64,000 nt of DNA. Source: Virgifigura deserti (lineage in GTDB: Bacteria; Pseudomonadota; Alphaproteobacteria; Dongiales; Dongiaceae). The first letter of the stretch is position 1. Each line of letters opens with the position of its first letter. The notes beneath the pieces were generated by a model that was not told where the DNA came from, made no database searches, and saw nothing but the letters and a program-made list of their open reading frames with translations. Made by a program: the position numbers and the translations under genes. This document shows, piece after piece, positions 53,759 through 63,185 of this stretch. The stretch covers positions 186,001-250,000 of the forward strand of contig QOZR01000003.1 in assembly GCA_003576685.1 (NCBI GenBank). Reading direction: 5' to 3'.

Positions 53759-54291
53759 CGCGGTCGGCTTTGATCCTGCTTGCGGCGGTCGCGCTGCTCG
53801 CCGCCTGTGCGCGCAAGGAACAGCCCGGAACCGAGTTCCTGACGGCCTCCTACGCCGCGGCCGACGCGCTCATCGAGGGAGCGGAGGACAGCATCGAGCC
53901 GGATAGCCCGATCGTCTACGCCACCTTCTCGCCTGTCGGCCGGCTCGAGGTGCCGACCGCGCTGGGGCAGATGCTGGCCGAGCAGACGGCGTCGCGGCTC
54001 GTGCAGCGCGGCTATCCCGTGGTCGAGGTCCGGCTCCGCGAGGGAATCGCGGTGAAGCCGGGCGGCCCCTTCGTCCTGTCCGACGACGCCCAGGAGGTCG
54101 CGGAGCGCGTGCTGGCGGAGGCAGCGCTCGTCGGCTCCTATGTCGCGGCGACCGACTATGTCCTCCTGAATGTGCGGCTCATCGACGTGGTCACCGGCAT
54201 CGTCCTGGCGTCGCATGACACCACAATTCCGGTCGCATTCTCCGAATGGCCCTTCGCCGGCAACTACTGGGCCTACTGGTCCCCTCAGTAG
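53755..54291 (+). CDS. FlgO-domain lipoprotein
   Basis: The 178-residue product starts MTRSALILLAAVALLAACARK with lipobox LAAC. The mature domain (YAAADALIEGAEDSIEPDSPIVYATFSPV, TALGQMLAEQTASRLVQRGYPVVEVRLREG, PFVLSDDAQEVAERVLAEAALVGSYVA) matches FlgO-type outer-membrane proteins. FlgO is known from flagellar outer-membrane rings in Vibrio, but no flagellar gene is nearby. It is coupled to the lipoprotein gene upstream by a four-base overlap. Confidence 0.78.
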   Translation: MTRSALILLAAVALLAACARKEQPGTEFLTASYAAADALIEGAEDSIEPDSPIVYATFSPVGRLEVPTALGQMLAEQTASRLVQRGYPVVEVRLREGIAVKPGGPFVLSDDAQEVAERVLAEAALVGSYVAATDYVLLNVRLIDVVTGIVLASHDTTIPVAFSEWPFAGNYWAYWSPQ

Positions 54292-54319
54292 CGGGGACCA
54301 CAGGGAAACGCGCAGCAGG

Positions 54320-55798
54320 CTATTGCAGCTTCTCCCGCAGCCGCTCGTTCAGAAGCTTCGGGTTCGCCTTTCCGCCGGTCGCCTTCATCACTTGGCCGAC
54401 GAAGAAGCCGAACAGCTTGTCCTTGCCGGCCTTGTACTCGGCGACCTTGTCGGCATTCCGGCTCAGCACCTCGTCGATCATCGAATCGATCGCCCCGCTG
54501 TCGGTCACCTGGCGCAGGCCCTTCGCCTCGACGATCTCGCCCGCCGGCTTGCCGGTCTCGACCATGTCGGCGAAGACGTCCTTGGCGATGCGCCCTGAAA
54601 TCGTGTCGTCGGCGATGAGGTCGAGCAGCCCGCCCAGCTCCGCCGACGAGACGGGCGAGTCCTGGATCGTCCGCCCAGCCCTGTTGAGCGCGCCGAACAG
54701 TTCGCCGATCACCCAGTTCGCCGCCATCTTGGGATCGCGCGTCTTGCCGCCCTCGCCCTCGACCAGCGCCTCGTAATAGGCCGCCGTCTCCTGCTCCGCG
54801 ACGAGCACGCCGGCATCATAGGCGGACAGGCCGTAATCGGCGATGAACCGCGCCTTCTTCGCGTCGGGCAGCTCCGGCATGGTCGCTCGGATGCGCTCGA
54901 TATAGGCGTCGTCGAACTCGAGCGGCAGCAGGTCGGGGTCGGGGAAATAGCGGTAGTCGTGCGCATGCTCCTTCGAGCGCATCGAGCGGGTCACGCCGCG
55001 GCCCGAGTCGAAGAGGCGCGTCTCCTGAACCACCGTGCCGCCCTCCTCGAGCAGCTCGACCTGCCGGCGTGCCTCATACTCGATCGCCTGGCTGACGAAG
55101 CGGATCGAATTCACGTTCTTGATCTCACAGCGCGTGCCGTAGGGTTCGCCCGGCCGGCGCACCGAGACATTGACGTCGCAGCGCAGCGAGCCCTGCTCCA
55201 TATTGCCGTCGCAGGTGCCGAGATAGCGCAGGATCGAGCGCAGCTTGCGCAGGTACGCCGCCGCCTCCTCGGCCGAGCGCATGTCCGGCTCGGAGACGAT
55301 CTCCATCAGCGCAACGCCGCAGCGGTTGAGATCGACATAAGTCTTGGTCGGGTGCTGGTCGTGCAGGCTCTTGCCCGCGTCCTGCTCGAGATGGAGGCGC
55401 GTGATGCCGACCTCGCGGGTTCGCCCGTCCGGCAGATCGAGGATGATTGTGCCCTCGCCCACGATCGGCTGCAGATACTGCGAGATCTGATAGCCGGCCG
55501 GCAGGTCGGCGTAAAAGTAGTTCTTGCGGTCGAAGACGGAACGCTTGTTGATCTGCGCCTTCAGGCCGAGGCCGGTCTTCACCGCCTGCTCGACGCAAAC
55601 GTCATTGATCACCGGCAGCATGCCCGGCATCGCCGCATCGACGAGGCTCACCTGCGTGTTCGGCTCGGCGCCGAACTCGGTCGCCGCGCCGGAGAACAGC
55701 TTGGCATTGGACACCACCTGGGCATGCACCTCGAGCCCCAGGACGATCTCCCACGGGCCGGTCCGGCCCTCAATTATGGATCCGTTCGTTTCCGTCAT
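54320..55798 (-). CDS. gatB: Aspartyl/glutamyl-tRNA amidotransferase subunit B
   Basis: The 492-residue product has the GatB kinase-like core: [27 protein letters not shown] segment ([22 protein letters not shown]), [22 protein letters not shown] and [10 protein letters not shown], then a helical GatB/YqeY tail domain ([22 protein letters not shown]). It phosphorylates Glu-tRNA(Gln) or Asp-tRNA(Asn) for amidation with ammonia from GatA. It is the third gene of gatC-gatA-gatB; the 99-base gap before it holds a dispersed-type repeat. Confidence 0.96.
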   Translation of the reverse strand: MTETNGSIIEGRTGPWEIVLGLEVHAQVVSNAKLFSGAATEFGAEPNTQVSLVDAAMPGMLPVINDVCVEQAVKTGLGLKAQINKRSVFDRKNYFYADLPAGYQISQYLQPIVGEGTIILDLPDGRTREVGITRLHLEQDAGKSLHDQHPTKTYVDLNRCGVALMEIVSEPDMRSAEEAAAYLRKLRSILRYLGTCDGNMEQGSLRCDVNVSVRRPGEPYGTRCEIKNVNSIRFVSQAIEYEARRQVELLEEGGTVVQETRLFDSGRGVTRSMRSKEHAHDYRYFPDPDLLPLEFDDAYIERIRATMPELPDAKKARFIADYGLSAYDAGVLVAEQETAAYYEALVEGEGGKTRDPKMAANWVIGELFGALNRAGRTIQDSPVSSAELGGLLDLIADDTISGRIAKDVFADMVETGKPAGEIVEAKGLRQVTDSGAIDSMIDEVLSRNADKVAEYKAGKDKLFGFFVGQVMKATGGKANPKLLNERLREKLQ

Positions 55799-55860
55799 CG
55801 TTCGGTGTCCGTTTTCATAGTCTGTGCCCCCTCCTCCATGGGAGGGTGGATTTACGCGGC

Positions 55861-55890
55861 CCCATGCTTCGACAAGCTCAGCATGAGGCT
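55861..55890. repeat. REP-like dispersed repeat in the gatA-gatB gap
   Basis: The sequence CATGCTTCGACAAGCTCAGC continuing into ATGAGG has the TTCGACAAGCTCAG core seen as a scattered extragenic repeat in many alphaproteobacteria, with CATGC/GCATG arms able to pair. It lies in the only long gap of the gat operon, next to another small inverted repeat (CCTCC/GGAGG). Copies elsewhere in the genome would confirm it. Confidence 0.6.
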
Positions 55891-55897
55891 CCTTTCA

Positions 55898-57373
55898 TCA
55901 GGCCGACTGATGCCCCGGCCGCGCCGTGAAGTTCGCCGCCGTCTCCAAGACCTCGCCCACCTTGAGCACCGTCTCCTCGTCGAAGGCGCGGCCGATGAGC
56001 TGCAAGCCGAGCGGCAGCCCGTCCTCCGAAAGCCCGGCCGGCACCGAGATGCCCGGCAGCCCGGCGAGGTTGACCGGCACAGTGAATACATCGTTGAGAT
56101 ACATGGCGACGGGGTCGTCCATTTTCTCCCCCGCGGCAAAGGCCGTGTTCGGCGTGCTCGGCGTCAGGATCACGTCGACGTCTTCGAACGCCTGCGTGAA
56201 GTCACGGGCGATCAGACTGCGCAGCCGCTGGGCCTTCAGGTAATAGGCGTCGTAATAGCCGGCCGACAGCACATAGGTGCCGATCAGCACGCGGCGCTTC
56301 ACCTCCGTGCCAAAGCCTGCGGCGCGCGTTGCCTCATACATCGCATCCAGGCTGTCGCCCGGCTCGCGCAGGCCGAACCGCACGCCGTCATAGCGCGCGA
56401 GATTCGAGGACGCCTCGGCCGGGGCGATGATGTAGTAGGTCGGCAGCGCATATTTCGTGTGCGGCAGCGAGATCTCGACCGGCTCCGCGCCGGCCGCCTT
56501 CAGCCACTCGATGCCCTGGGCCCAGAGCCGCTCGATCTCGGCCGGCATGCCGTCGACCCGGTACTCCGTCGGGATGCCGACCTTGAGGCCCCGGATATCG
56601 CCGGTCAGCGCCGCCTTGTAGTCCGGCACCGGCCGGTTGACGGAGGTTGAATCCTTCGGATCATGGCCGGCCATCGCGCCCAGCATGATCGCCGCGTCCC
56701 GCACCGTCCGGGTCATCGGCCCGGCCTGGTCGAGCGACGAGGCGAACGCGACGATGCCCCAGCGCGAGCAGCGGCCGTAGGTCGGCTTGAGGCCGACGAT
56801 GCCGCAGAAGGCGGCCGGCTGGCGGATCGAGCCGCCGGTGTCCGTGCCGGTCGCGCCGAGCGCGACCCGTGCCGCCACCGCCGTGGCCGAACCGCCCGAA
56901 GAGCCGCCCGGCACCAGCGGCCGGTTGTTCCCTTTGCGTCGCCACGGATTCTCGACCTTGCCGTAGTAGCTCGTCATGTTGGACGAGCCCATCGCGAACT
57001 CGTCCATATTAACCTTGCCGAGCATCACCGCGCCGGCCCGCCAGAGGTTCGTCGTCACGGTGGATTCGTAGGGCGGCGTAAATCCGTCGAGGATGTGCGA
57101 GCCGGCCGTGGTCAGCACGCCCTCGGTGCAGAACAGATCCTTGATCGCGATCGGCAGGCCCTCCATCGGGCTCGCCTCCCCGTTCCGCCGCCGGGTGTCC
57201 GAAGCCTCGGCCATCGCCAGCGCCCGGTCCGGCGTCTCGGTGATGAAGGCGTTGAGCGGACGCGCGGCCTCGACCGCCGCGATATGCGCCTCCGTCAGCT
57301 CGCGCGCGGAAAATTCGCCCTTCGACAACGCATCGAGGGCCGCGGCCATGGTAAGATCGGTGAGTGCCGCCAT
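55898..57373 (-). CDS. gatA: Aspartyl/glutamyl-tRNA amidotransferase subunit A
   Basis: This 491-residue amidase-signature protein has the Lys of the Ser-cisSer-Lys triad in [10 protein letters not shown], and the serines in [17 protein letters not shown] and [42 protein letters not shown] is typical of GatA. It hydrolyses glutamine and passes ammonia to GatB. Its start overlaps the stop of gatC by one base. Confidence 0.97.
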   Translation of the reverse strand: MAALTDLTMAAALDALSKGEFSARELTEAHIAAVEAARPLNAFITETPDRALAMAEASDTRRRNGEASPMEGLPIAIKDLFCTEGVLTTAGSHILDGFTPPYESTVTTNLWRAGAVMLGKVNMDEFAMGSSNMTSYYGKVENPWRRKGNNRPLVPGGSSGGSATAVAARVALGATGTDTGGSIRQPAAFCGIVGLKPTYGRCSRWGIVAFASSLDQAGPMTRTVRDAAIMLGAMAGHDPKDSTSVNRPVPDYKAALTGDIRGLKVGIPTEYRVDGMPAEIERLWAQGIEWLKAAGAEPVEISLPHTKYALPTYYIIAPAEASSNLARYDGVRFGLREPGDSLDAMYEATRAAGFGTEVKRRVLIGTYVLSAGYYDAYYLKAQRLRSLIARDFTQAFEDVDVILTPSTPNTAFAAGEKMDDPVAMYLNDVFTVPVNLAGLPGISVPAGLSEDGLPLGLQLIGRAFDEETVLKVGEVLETAANFTARPGHQSA

Positions 57374-57660
57374 TATTCGACGACCTTTGGCACGGTGAAG
57401 AAGCCGTGCGCCGGCTCCGGCGCGTTGGCGAGCACCTTGTCACGGATGTTCCCATCGGTGACGACGTCGGCGCGGCGCGGCAGATCCATCTGCACGACGC
57501 CGGTCATCGGCTCGACGCCGGTCGTATCGACCTCGCCCAGCTGCTCGATCCAGCCGAGGATCTGGCTCAACTCGCCGGCGAGATGTTCGAGGTCGCTATC
57601 CGGAATCTTGATCCGAGCAAGGGTCGCGATGTGGGCGACGGTGGCTTTGTCGAGCGACAT
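57373..57660 (-). CDS. gatC: Aspartyl/glutamyl-tRNA amidotransferase subunit C
   Basis: The 95-residue product ([41 protein letters not shown], then [23 protein letters not shown]) is a normal-length GatC, the belt-like subunit that holds GatA and GatB together. It heads the gatCAB operon. The ATG at 57660 follows a weak ribosome site. Confidence 0.96.
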   Translation of the reverse strand: MSLDKATVAHIATLARIKIPDSDLEHLAGELSQILGWIEQLGEVDTTGVEPMTGVVQMDLPRRADVVTDGNIRDKVLANAPEPAHGFFTVPKVVE

Positions 57661-57774
57661 GGTTCGCAATTTCCAACAAACGGGGGATGAGTTCGGGGCG
57701 CGACGCCGGGCGCCCGCCGAAAACCGGCGGACCCTAGCACCCGGCCTCCCGGTGCGCAACCAGCTCCGCCAGCT

Positions 57775-58758
57775 CTACAGCGACCGCTTCAGCAGCCGGC
57801 CGAGCTCGCCGATGATGCCGCGGCGGAAGGTCAGCACGCAGATCACGAAGATGGTGCCCTGAACCACCGTCACCCAGGAGCCGATTTGAGCGAGATAGTT
57901 CTGCAGGGACACCAGCACCAGCGCGCCCACTGCCGGCCCGAACACCGTGCCGAGCCCGCCCAGCAGCGTCATCAGGATCACCTCGCCCGACATGGTCCAA
58001 TGGACGTCGGTGAGTGAGGCGAGCTGAAAGACGATCGTTTTGGTGCCGCCGGCGAGGCCCGCAAGCGCTGCCGAGAGGACGAAGGCCAGAAGCTTGTAAT
58101 GGTCAACCTTATAGCCGAGCGAGACGGCGCGCGGCTCGTTCTCGCGGATCGCCCGCAGTACATGGCCGAAGGGCGAATGGATGATCCGGTAGATCAGCAG
58201 GAAGCCACCGAGGAAGATCGCCAGCACGACGAAATAGAGCGTCTCGATGTCGCCCAGGTCGAGGAAGCCGAACATCACCCCGCGCGGCACCGCCTGGATG
58301 CCGTCCTCGCCGCCGGTGAAGGGCGCTTGCAGGCTGACGAAGAAGATCATCTGCGCCAGCGCCAGCGTGATCATCGCGAAATAGATGCCCTGCCGCCGGA
58401 TCGCGAGAAGGCCGAAGCCCAGCCCGAGCAACGCGGCGGCTGCCGTCCCGGCAAGAATGGCAAGCTCTGGGGGGAACCCCCAGACCTTCGCCGTATGCCC
58501 GGTGATATAGGCGGCCCCGCCGAAGAAGGCGGCATGGCCGAAGGAGACCAGGCCGACATAGCCGATCAGCAGGTTGAAGGCGCTGGCGAAGAGAGCGAAG
58601 CACAGCACCTTCATCAGGAAGATCGGATAGACGAACAGCGGCGCGACCAGCAGGAGCGCGACCATGACTGCGAAGGCGGCATAATGATGGCGCGGTATTG
58701 CACCCGCCGCGCCGGCCATGCGCCCCTTCGGTTCCGCGATGTCCCGCGCGGCGGCCAT
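57775..58758 (-). CDS. livM: Branched-chain amino-acid-type ABC transporter permease LivM
   Basis: The 327-residue product has about nine helices and LivM marks: LLIGYVGLVSFGHAAFFGGAAYITGH, GVMFGFLDL region, FGHVLRAIRENEPRAVSLGYKV (the coupling segment for the ATPase) and LGGLGTVFGPAVGALVLVSLQN. One base separates it from livH. It forms the transport channel with LivH. Confidence 0.94.
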   Translation of the reverse strand: MAAARDIAEPKGRMAGAAGAIPRHHYAAFAVMVALLLVAPLFVYPIFLMKVLCFALFASAFNLLIGYVGLVSFGHAAFFGGAAYITGHTAKVWGFPPELAILAGTAAAALLGLGFGLLAIRRQGIYFAMITLALAQMIFFVSLQAPFTGGEDGIQAVPRGVMFGFLDLGDIETLYFVVLAIFLGGFLLIYRIIHSPFGHVLRAIRENEPRAVSLGYKVDHYKLLAFVLSAALAGLAGGTKTIVFQLASLTDVHWTMSGEVILMTLLGGLGTVFGPAVGALVLVSLQNYLAQIGSWVTVVQGTIFVICVLTFRRGIIGELGRLLKRSL

Positions 58759-58759
58759 C

Positions 58760-59647
58760 TCAGGCGGTCCTCCCGAACAGGCCGGCGGGCTTGAGCAGCA
58801 GGACGATCGCCATGATCACGAAGATTACGATGTTCGACGCTTCTGGATAGAACACCTTTGTCAGCCCTTCGACGATCCCGAGGGTGAAGCCGGTGATGAT
58901 CGAGCCGAGAATCGAACCCATGCCGCCGATCACCACCACGGCGAAGACGACGATGATCAAGTCCGCCCCCATCAGCGGGCTCACCTGATAGATTGGCGCC
59001 GCCAGGACGCCGGCGAAGGCGGCGAGCCCGACGCCGAAGCCATAGGTCAGCATGATCATCCGCGGCACGTTGATGCCAAAGGCCTGGACCAGCGTCGGAT
59101 TCTCCGTCGCTGCGCGCAGATAGGAGCCGAGCTTGGTGCGCTCGATCACATACCAGGTGGCCAGACACATTCCCAAGGAAGCAACGACCACCCAGGCGCG
59201 GTAGTTCGGGAAGAACATGAATCCGAGATTCTGTCCGCCCTGAAGCACCGATGGGATTGCATAGGGCTGACCGGAAGAGCCGAACTTGTTCTGGAACAGC
59301 CCCTGGATGACGAGGGCAAGCCCGAAGGTCAGCAGCAGGCCATAGAGATGATCAAGCTTGTAGAGGTGCCGCAGCATGGTGCGCTCGATCACCACGCCGA
59401 AGGCGCCGACCAGGATCGGTGCCAGCAGCAGCGCCCCCCAATAGCCGATCCCGAGATATTGCAGCAGGAACCAGGCAGTGAACGCGCCCACCATATAGAG
59501 CGCGCCATGCGCGAAATTGATGATGTTGAGGAGGCCGAAGATCACGGCCAAGCCAAGACTGAGCATGGCGTAGAAGGCGCCGTTGATCAGCCCCAGCATG
59601 ATCTGGCCGAACAGCGCCTGGGGCGGAATCCCCAGAAGCTCGAACAT
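58760..59647 (-). CDS. livH: Branched-chain amino-acid-type ABC transporter permease LivH
   Basis: The 295-residue product has LivH features: LINGAFYAMLSLGLAVIFGLLNIINFAHGALYMVGAF, LRAATENPTLVQAFGINVPRM (coupling helix) and VVIGGMGSILGSIITGFTLGIVEGL. It lies between the binding-protein gene and livM. Confidence 0.95.
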   Translation of the reverse strand: MFELLGIPPQALFGQIMLGLINGAFYAMLSLGLAVIFGLLNIINFAHGALYMVGAFTAWFLLQYLGIGYWGALLLAPILVGAFGVVIERTMLRHLYKLDHLYGLLLTFGLALVIQGLFQNKFGSSGQPYAIPSVLQGGQNLGFMFFPNYRAWVVVASLGMCLATWYVIERTKLGSYLRAATENPTLVQAFGINVPRMIMLTYGFGVGLAAFAGVLAAPIYQVSPLMGADLIIVVFAVVVIGGMGSILGSIITGFTLGIVEGLTKVFYPEASNIVIFVIMAIVLLLKPAGLFGRTA

Positions 59648-59687
59648 CCTCGACCTCCACCGTCCTCAGATACCTGTCAGATGCCGT

Positions 59688-60905
59688 TCAGCCTTGCACC
59701 AGCGGGCATTCGCCCTCCTCGATCGGACGGAACGCCTCAGCAGCCGGAATCGTGGCGCGCAGGTTGTAGTAATCGTAGGGCGACTTCGATTCCTCCGGCG
59801 CCTTCACCTGGAACAGGTACATGTCGTGGATCTTGCGGCCGTCCTGGCGGATCTCACCCTGGCCGAACAGCGGGTCATCGGTCGGGATTTCCTTCATCTT
59901 CGTGACGACCGTGGTACCGTCGTCGCTCTGCGTCGCCTCAGCCGCCTTCAGATAGTGCAGCACCGAAGCATAGACGCCGGCATGAACCATCGTCGGATAT
60001 TTGCCGCCGTTCAGCTCGGCGAAGCGCTCGCTCCATTCCCGTGTCTTGTCGTTCAGGTCCCAATAGAACGACTCGGTGAGGACCAACCCCTGCGCGGTCT
60101 GCAGGCCCAGCGCGTGCACATCGGTCAGGAAGACAAGCAGACCCGCAAGGCTCTGGCCGGCCTGCACGATACCGAACTCGGCGGCCTGCTTGATCGCGTT
60201 GGTCGTATCGCCGCCAGCGTTGGCGAGGCCGATGACCTTTGCGCCCGAAGCCTGCGCCTGCAGCAGGAAGGAAGAAAAGTCGGCGGTACTCAAGGGATGG
60301 CGTACCGAACCCAGCACCTGCCCGCCACTCTCTTCGACGACTGCCGTCGTGTCACGTTCGAGCGCATGGCCGAAGGCGTAATCGGCGGTGAGGAAGAACC
60401 AGGTGTCGCCACCGGTCTGGACGACCGCCTTGCCGGTGCCGTTGGCGAGCGCCCAGGTGTCGTAGGTCCAGTGGACGGTGTTCGGCGAGCAGGCTTTCCC
60501 CGTAAGATCCGATGATCCGGCGCCGGAGTTCAGGAAGGCCTTGTTCTTCTGCCGAACAATCTCATTCACCGCCAGCGCGACGCTGGAAGTCGGCACGTCT
60601 GCGATGACGTCGACGCCATCGACGTCGATCCATTGCCGGGTGATGTTGGAACCGACATCCGGCTTGTTCTGATGGTCGGCCGACAGGATCTCGACGTTGA
60701 TGCCCTTGTCGGCGGCCCCGAAATCCTCGACCGCCATCCGCGCGGCAATCACCGAACCCTCGCCTGCCAAGTCGGCATAGAGGCCCGACCGATCGTTGAG
60801 CACGCCGATCTTGATGACATCGCCCGAGATCTCGGCCTGCGCCGCGCCGGCCGTGAAGGCCAGTGCCAGGGCCGCCGACAGCATCAGTTTCCGTTTCAAA
60901 GCCAT
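59688..60905 (-). CDS. ABC transporter substrate-binding protein, Leu/Ile/Val-like
   Basis: The 405-residue product has a signal peptide ending in AAQAEI and a type I periplasmic binding fold: DVIKIGVLNDRSGLYADLAGEGSVIAARMAVEDFG, ADVPTSSVALAVNEIVRQKNKAFLNSGAGSSDLTGKACSPNTVHWTYDTWALANGTG. The subgroup, frequent in alphaproteobacteria, may bind amino acids, amides or aromatic acids; the ligand cannot be named. It is the third gene in the operon, 27 bases after livF. Confidence 0.9.
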   Translation of the reverse strand: MALKRKLMLSAALALAFTAGAAQAEISGDVIKIGVLNDRSGLYADLAGEGSVIAARMAVEDFGAADKGINVEILSADHQNKPDVGSNITRQWIDVDGVDVIADVPTSSVALAVNEIVRQKNKAFLNSGAGSSDLTGKACSPNTVHWTYDTWALANGTGKAVVQTGGDTWFFLTADYAFGHALERDTTAVVEESGGQVLGSVRHPLSTADFSSFLLQAQASGAKVIGLANAGGDTTNAIKQAAEFGIVQAGQSLAGLLVFLTDVHALGLQTAQGLVLTESFYWDLNDKTREWSERFAELNGGKYPTMVHAGVYASVLHYLKAAEATQSDDGTTVVTKMKEIPTDDPLFGQGEIRQDGRKIHDMYLFQVKAPEESKSPYDYYNLRATIPAAEAFRPIEEGECPLVQG

Positions 60906-60932
60906 GGACTCCGCTCCTCCCGTTTTGAAAGT

Positions 60933-61673
60933 TTATACGCCCAGATAGGCCTGCAGCTCCGCCTGCCGTGCTGACAGATCCGCATCCGCCATCATATCGA
61001 CGACCCGGCCATGTTCCATGATGTAGTGCCGGTCGGCGATGGTGGCGGCGAAATGAAAATTTTGCTCAACCAGCAGGATCGTGAAACCCTGCTCCTTCAA
61101 CCTGCGAATCGTCCGGCCGATCTGCTGCACGATCACCGGGGCGAGCCCCTCCGTCGGCTCGTCGAGCAGCAGCAGCCGCGCTCCGGTGCGCAGGATGCGG
61201 GCAATGGCCAGCATCTGCTGCTCCCCGCCTGACAGTTTGGTACCCTGGCTGTAGAGCCGCTCCCGAAGGTTCGGAAACAGCTCGTAGATCGTCTCCAGCG
61301 ACAACCCGCCAGGCCGGACTTCCGGCGGCAGCAGTAGGTTCTCCTCGACACTGAGGCTCGCGAAGATGCCGCGCTCCTCCGGGACGAAGCCCAACCCCAG
61401 CCGGGCGATTCGGTTCGACGGCAGACCGATCAACTCCGTGCCGTCGAAGCGGATGGAACCCTTGCGCGCGTCGATGATGCCCATGATCGACTTCAGCGTC
61501 GTGGTCTTCCCGGCTCCGTTCCGCCCGAGCAGCGTCACCACCTCGCCGCTGCCGATCTCGAAATCGACCCCGTGCAGGACGTGCGACTCGCCATACCAGG
61601 CATGCAGCCCGCGAACCGCGAGCAAGGCATCTGCCTCGACCTCCGGCGTCAGGCGTGCCGCGGCGTCAGTCAT
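60933..61673 (-). CDS. livF: Branched-chain amino-acid-type ABC transporter ATPase LivF
   Basis: The 246-residue ATPase from the ATG at 61673 has Walker A GRNGAGKTT, signature LSGGEQQMLAIARIL, Walker B LLLLDEPTEGLAP and the switch His in LLVEQNFHFA. WYGESHVLHGVDFEI is the LivF head. Its start overlaps the livG end by eight bases. Confidence 0.95.
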   Translation of the reverse strand: MTDAAARLTPEVEADALLAVRGLHAWYGESHVLHGVDFEIGSGEVVTLLGRNGAGKTTTLKSIMGIIDARKGSIRFDGTELIGLPSNRIARLGLGFVPEERGIFASLSVEENLLLPPEVRPGGLSLETIYELFPNLRERLYSQGTKLSGGEQQMLAIARILRTGARLLLLDEPTEGLAPVIVQQIGRTIRRLKEQGFTILLVEQNFHFAATIADRHYIMEHGRVVDMMADADLSARQAELQAYLGV

Positions 61674-62532
61674 TGCCCGATCCCATATAGGCTTGAACCA
61701 CATCGGGATTCCGCGAGACGCTCGCGTAGTCGCCCTCGGCAAGGATCTCGCCGCGCGCCAGGACCGTGATGGTGTCGGACAGGTCTGCCACGACGCTGAG
61801 ATTATGCTCGACCATCAGGATCGTGCGATTGGCCGAGACAGCTCGAATCAGCGCGACGATCCGGCTGATGTCCTCGTGGCCCATGCCGGCAGTCGGCTCG
61901 TCGAGCAGCATCACCTCGGGTTCGAGTGCGAGCGTCGTCGCGATCTCGAGCGCCCGCTTCCGGCCATAGGGCAGTTCCACGGCCGGCGTCGCGGCGAAGT
62001 CGGCGAGGCCGACCGCGTCGAGCAGGTCCACCGCCCGTGCGTTCAGGTCCCGGAGCACGCCGTCGGAGCGCCAGAAATCGAACGAGCCGCCGCGTGCCCG
62101 CTGCAGCGCGATCCGGACATTCTCCAGGGCGGAGAGATGGTCGAACACCGCCGAGATCTGGAACGAGCGGACCAGGCCGAGGCGTGCGATATCGGCGGGC
62201 CTGGCATGGGTGATGTCGCGGCCCTTGTAGAGGATGCGTCCGCGAGTCGGTACGAGGAACTTGGTCAACAGATTGAAGCAGGTCGTCTTGCCGGCGCCGT
62301 TCGGGCCGATCAGGGCATGGATCGAGCCCCGCCGGGTCTTGAGGTTGACCCCCTTGACCGCGACGAATCCGCGAAACTCCTTCGTGAGGCCTTCCGTCTC
62401 GAGGATGACGTCGGCCGCCGTCTCGGCATGTCCCAACGGCGAGGATCCCTGTGTGTTTTTGTCTTCGGCTTTTAATTCGGCCGGTTCACCCGGCTCGCCG
62501 CCGTTTTGCCCGCGCAGTCGATTCCCGACCAC
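61666..62532 (-). CDS. livG: Branched-chain amino-acid-type ABC transporter ATPase LivG
   Basis: Conserved sequence begins at LETEGLTKEFRGFVAVKGVNL; Walker A GPNGAGKTT, Walker B VMLLDEPTAGMGH and VEHNLSVVADLSD follow. The signature region reads LPYGRKRALEIATTLA instead of LSGGQ, as is usual in LivG. The start is unclear: TTG 62535, GTG 62532, or TTG 62436 with CAGGGA nine bases before it; the product is 256-289 residues. It is the first gene of the operon livG-livF-binding protein-livH-livM. Confidence 0.92.
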   Translation of the reverse strand: MVGNRLRGQNGGEPGEPAELKAEDKNTQGSSPLGHAETAADVILETEGLTKEFRGFVAVKGVNLKTRRGSIHALIGPNGAGKTTCFNLLTKFLVPTRGRILYKGRDITHARPADIARLGLVRSFQISAVFDHLSALENVRIALQRARGGSFDFWRSDGVLRDLNARAVDLLDAVGLADFAATPAVELPYGRKRALEIATTLALEPEVMLLDEPTAGMGHEDISRIVALIRAVSANRTILMVEHNLSVVADLSDTITVLARGEILAEGDYASVSRNPDVVQAYMGSGND

Positions 62533-62630
62533 CAAGCAACGGGATTGAACTTGCGTTGGCGCGCAATGTCAATGCGCGCAATCACAGGTTGGGTTAGGTT
62601 TGCCGCCCTCGCCCCCAATAGGCCACCGCC

Positions 62631-63110
62631 ATGCCCGTGATCACGCTCTCCGACCTGAAATCCGCCCTGCCCCGCGGCGGACGCCTGCTCGGCCTCGATG
62701 TCGGCGCCAAGACGATCGGCCTCGCGATCTCCGATCCGGGCCTGACGGTCGCCTCGCCGGTCGAGACAATCCGGCGGGGCAAGTTCACGGCCGACGCGGA
62801 GCGGTTGCGGGCGCAGATCGCCGAGCGCGGCGTCGGCGGGCTGATCATCGGCCTGCCGGTCAATATGGACGGGAGCGAGGGGCCGCGCTGCCAGTCGGTG
62901 CGCCAGTTCGCCCGCAATCTGCTGGAGCGGGTCGACTTGCCTCTTGCCTTCTGGGACGAGCGGCTATCGACCGCGGCGGTGACGCGGACCATGCTGGAAG
63001 CCGACCTGTCGCGGAAGCGCCGGGCTGAGATCGTCGACAAGATGGCCGCCGCTTACATCCTCCAGGGCGCACTTGATGCACTCGGGCGTACACCCCCTGC
63101 CGAAGGCTAA
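62631..63110 (+). CDS. ruvX: Putative pre-16S rRNA nuclease / YqgF-type Holliday junction resolvase homologue
   Basis: The 159-residue product has an RNase H-like fold: [29 protein letters not shown] with the first Asp, [24 protein letters not shown], and [41 protein letters not shown] with the last catalytic Asp. The length is normal. YqgF completes 16S rRNA 5' processing in E. coli. Divergent from the liv operon; upstream of the CoA-transferase gene. Confidence 0.95.
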   Translation: MPVITLSDLKSALPRGGRLLGLDVGAKTIGLAISDPGLTVASPVETIRRGKFTADAERLRAQIAERGVGGLIIGLPVNMDGSEGPRCQSVRQFARNLLERVDLPLAFWDERLSTAAVTRTMLEADLSRKRRAEIVDKMAAAYILQGALDALGRTPPAEG

Positions 63111-63185
63111 GGGCCACCACACTTGACCGCCTCGCCGCCGTCGTAAGAGAGTGCGCCGGCTCGCATTACGACCAACAGGATTCCC

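Noticed and set aside
57700..57750. Hairpin after gatC upstream region as a terminator of the liv operon
   Set aside because: The stem is only five to six base pairs and it lies before gatC, not after livM on the transcript strand in a useful place; no T-run.
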